IMG/VR virus record: IMGVR_UViG_3300042691_013885
Span: 1 to 49,881 of that record
Direction: 5' to 3' (one strand)
Source: a virus
Length of the DNA: 49,881 nucleotides
Made by a program: the position numbers and the translations under genes. Positions 47,965-49,881 of the stretch are shown here, piece after piece (position 1 is the first letter of the stretch; every line of letters begins with the position of its first letter). The notes under the pieces were generated by a model. That model saw nothing but the letters and a program-made list of their open reading frames with translations. It ran no database searches and was not told the DNA's origin.

Positions 47965-49017
47965 TCAAACCGGATCTGGCGGTCCAAGGATCGACTGGAG
48001 ATCGAGCGGTGATAGCTCATCTGGATCTCGGCCAAGGGGCATGGGGGCGATACGGACAGGCATCCGGGTCTGGATCAACCCGAGCATCGTCTGCGCGGCT
48101 TCGAGTCCGGGGGTGTCACCGTCCGGCAGGATGACAACCTGCGAGAAGAACCTCGTCAGCTTTTCGATCTGAATCCGACTGATGTGTGTCCCGAAGATGG
48201 CGACACCCTTGTAGCCGTGTTGCCAGAGGTGAATCGCATCGAAGAACCCTTCCACTACGACACCGGTGCCGGCACCGCCCTCTTGAAGGCGCTGCTCGCC
48301 GTACAGGTAGCGGTCACGCTGGAAGCCCGTGCTGTGGAGGAACTTCCGCTTGCTCTCGCCTTCGAGAGATCGGCCGGAGATACCGACGAGGCGCTGCCGA
48401 CAGTCACGCACCGGGATGGCGATGCGACGAGACATCGAGTGCCAACGGAAGCCCCAGACGTCGATGGACTGCTCGTCGAGACCGCGAGACTTCAGGTAGT
48501 CGTGGGCCTCGCCGTTCAGCGGCTCGAACATGTTCAGTTCGGCCTCGTCTAGCTGCGTTTCCGGCTGGTCGTAGCCCCAGCCGAGTGCCGCACGAGCGAC
48601 CTTGGCAGAGAGGCGGATGCCGCCGACGTCGATGTGCCCGGACGGGCGATAGTCTGCCCGGTCCAACGATGTGCGAAGCGACTCGATGGATGACGTCGCC
48701 TCGCGGTCCTTTGCGATGACCCACTGGTACAGGTCGTCGAACGCGGCCGTGTCACGGCTCTCCCGCTGCATCAGCGCACGCAGGCGCGTGAGCATGGAGG
48801 TCAGCGAGCCCTTGGAGTTGCAGGTGAAGCAGACGTAGTGGCTCTTGTCGGTATCAGCGATGTGAACGCCGAACGACGGACGAGCGTCCTCTCGGTTCTT
48901 GTGCAGGGTTGTGAAAGGAGCAAACGGGCAGGTGGCATTGACCCACCCGCTCATGTTGATTCGTATGCGCAGGCAGCCGACTTTCTCCAGTAGCTGCTCG
49001 ATGTCGTCGGCCCTCAT
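47965..49017 (-). CDS. DNA primase, DnaG/gp61-like (CHC2 zinc plus Toprim)
   Basis: 350 residues, ATG with AGGACCGGC upstream. Zinc-binding domain: C30, H39, C63, C66 (ATCPFAPF...H...YVCFTCNSKG). Toprim: E256 in VVVEGFFDAIHLW, IFGT, and D299/D301 in ILPDGDTPG. The C-terminus continues with the conserved VRIAPMPLGRDPDEL. It lacks a helicase domain; the DnaB-like helicase is encoded two genes upstream. It makes RNA primers for lagging-strand synthesis. Confidence 0.94.
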   Translation of the reverse strand: MRADDIEQLLEKVGCLRIRINMSGWVNATCPFAPFTTLHKNREDARPSFGVHIADTDKSHYVCFTCNSKGSLTSMLTRLRALMQRESRDTAAFDDLYQWVIAKDREATSSIESLRTSLDRADYRPSGHIDVGGIRLSAKVARAALGWGYDQPETQLDEAELNMFEPLNGEAHDYLKSRGLDEQSIDVWGFRWHSMSRRIAIPVRDCRQRLVGISGRSLEGESKRKFLHSTGFQRDRYLYGEQRLQEGGAGTGVVVEGFFDAIHLWQHGYKGVAIFGTHISRIQIEKLTRFFSQVVILPDGDTPGLEAAQTMLGLIQTRMPVRIAPMPLGRDPDELSPLDLQSILGPPDPV

Positions 49018-49031
49018 GCCGGTCCTGTAAC

Positions 49032-49448
49032 TCAGGTTTTGTCGATCACGCGTTTGTTGACCCGGTGACGGTCCTCGATCAGCAGGAGCTTGTAAAACTT
49101 GTCGAACCGCCGCGTCTTCGTCGCGGACATCGGCTCCTTCATGTGAACGCTCTCGCGGGATCTTCCGTAGGACGTCAACGTGATTCCTGCGCGGGAAGAC
49201 CGTTCGGAGATCATCCCGTACTTCTTGAGCTGCGCGAGCGCGATGTCCATAGCCGCGTTGAACTTGGTGGGATCGAAGCTGTCGCGGTTGGGCGACGAGC
49301 GAACCGGGATCTTGTTCTTGCTGTGTGCGGGCCGTGCGCGCGGGAGGTCACGTTCCGTGAAGATGGCGAGGACCATGTGCTTGAACAGCACCGGGTAGTT
49401 TGGAATCTCCGGGTACTCCTCGTCAGCGGGAGTGGACGGGTTCGCCAT
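49032..49448 (-). CDS. Hypothetical protein, winged-helix-like
   Basis: 138 residues, ATG with AGGAG that overlaps the helicase stop codon (TAGGAG). The middle (FKHMVLAIFTERDL, FNAAMDIALAQLKKYGMISE, GITLTSYGRS) has the helix-helix-wing pattern of a small winged helix. The ends are polar and basic. No family is recognised. Its place between helicase and primase is where helicase loaders or primosome adaptors are often found, but that is not shown by sequence. Confidence 0.55.
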   Translation of the reverse strand: MANPSTPADEEYPEIPNYPVLFKHMVLAIFTERDLPRARPAHSKNKIPVRSSPNRDSFDPTKFNAAMDIALAQLKKYGMISERSSRAGITLTSYGRSRESVHMKEPMSATKTRRFDKFYKLLLIEDRHRVNKRVIDKT

Positions 49449-49456
49449 GCGGACTC

Positions 49457-49881
49457 CTAGAACAGGTCGCCGATGATGTCAGACGGATCGTTCGGATCGC
49501 CAGACGGCACCGCTGACGGCATGGCGAGAGGCAGGTTGCCGGTGACGTTGGCGCGGGGAATCTCGCTGAAGTCCATGCGCTCGAAGTCCCAGTTGCACTC
49601 AATCTCCTCGCTCTCGCCCTCGCGGACCTTGAGCGGCTTGAACGCCATGCGTCGGTTCTTCTTCATCTCCTCGGTCTGGATGAGGCCGAAGATGAGGTCG
49701 GCGTTCCACCCGGCGACGTCGGTCATGGCGATAGAGTCTGCCTGCACCGTCTTGGCTTGGTTGACCTTCACCTCGCGGTTGAACTGCATGGTGGCGACGA
49801 CCGCAGCCTTCGAGCGTTTGGCGAGACGCTTCAGCTCGTCGAACACGTTCGAGGCCCGCTCTGTGCGGGTGATGCCGGGAA
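49457..49881 (-). CDS. Replicative DNA helicase, DnaB/gp41-like (partial, N-terminus outside window)
   Basis: The last 141 codons are present. The segment SNVFDELKRLAKRSKAAVVATMQFNREV followed by DVAGWNADLIFGLIQTEEMKKNRRMAFKPLKVREGE matches the C-terminal RecA-like core of DnaB-type hexameric helicases: the VV.TMQ strand with sensor-like Gln, then the arginine-finger region. The C-terminus is Pro/Asp-rich. Walker A lies beyond the window. Next to primase, SSB and a small adaptor-like gene it completes the primosome. Confidence 0.85.
   Translation of the reverse strand, partial: PGITRTERASNVFDELKRLAKRSKAAVVATMQFNREVKVNQAKTVQADSIAMTDVAGWNADLIFGLIQTEEMKKNRRMAFKPLKVREGESEEIECNWDFERMDFSEIPRANVTGNLPLAMPSAVPSGDPNDPSDIIGDLF

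Overview
This 49.9 kb window is a densely packed piece of a tailed-phage genome (high GC, roughly 60% by eye). Every gene I can support lies on the minus strand, so transcription runs from high to low coordinates. The structural genes belong to a contractile-tailed phage (myovirus) of broadly T4-like build: sheath, tube, gp5-type spike, gp27-like hub, gp25- and gp53-like wedge proteins, gp20-like portal, gp23-like capsid and gp21-like protease. Replication differs from T4: there is a family A (Pol I type) DNA polymerase with a 3'-5' exonuclease, plus a DnaB-like helicase, a DnaG-like primase, a RecA/UvsX-like recombinase and a UvsW-like helicase. There is no integrase, repressor, tRNA, IS element or CRISPR array. 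The host cannot be named from the sequence.

Layout in order of transcription. 49881-38532: replication and recombination (helicase end, primase, ssDNA-binding protein, UvsW-like helicase, RecA-like protein, Hjc-like and Cas4/RecB-like nucleases, RuvC-like resolvase, a second SSB, a ParB-like protein). 38475-32186: accessory block dominated by a 1686-residue protein with two tandem kinase-like domains, a long proline-rich linker and a C-terminal domain that resembles one from phage head-morphogenesis proteins. 32128-30281: DNA polymerase. 30240-20239: packaging and head (possible small terminase, large terminase, portal, core proteins, protease-scaffold fusion, major capsid protein). 20123-14106: neck and connector genes, with a PAP2-type phosphatase among them. 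14073-1: tail (sheath, tube, tube paralogue, frameshifted chaperone, tape measure, baseplate hub, spike, wedge).

Genes are tightly coupled: many neighbours share 1-bp (TGATG) or 4-bp (ATGA, GTGA, TTGA) stop-start overlaps. Intrinsic-terminator-like hairpins follow the capsid, sheath and tube genes and the ssDNA-binding protein gene, as expected for tuning expression inside long late transcripts. No gene-free stretch longer than about 115 bp remains once the small genes below are placed. I recognised no convincing sigma70 promoter.

The most unusual observations are: an exact 11-mer (GGACCATACGG on the plus strand) seen six times, always in one orientation and in all three reading frames; the tandem kinase-like giant protein; a -1 frameshift site in the tail-chaperone gene and a second candidate (or CTG start) beside the head protease gene; and an about 80-residue beta-type domain shared by the capsid and sheath proteins.
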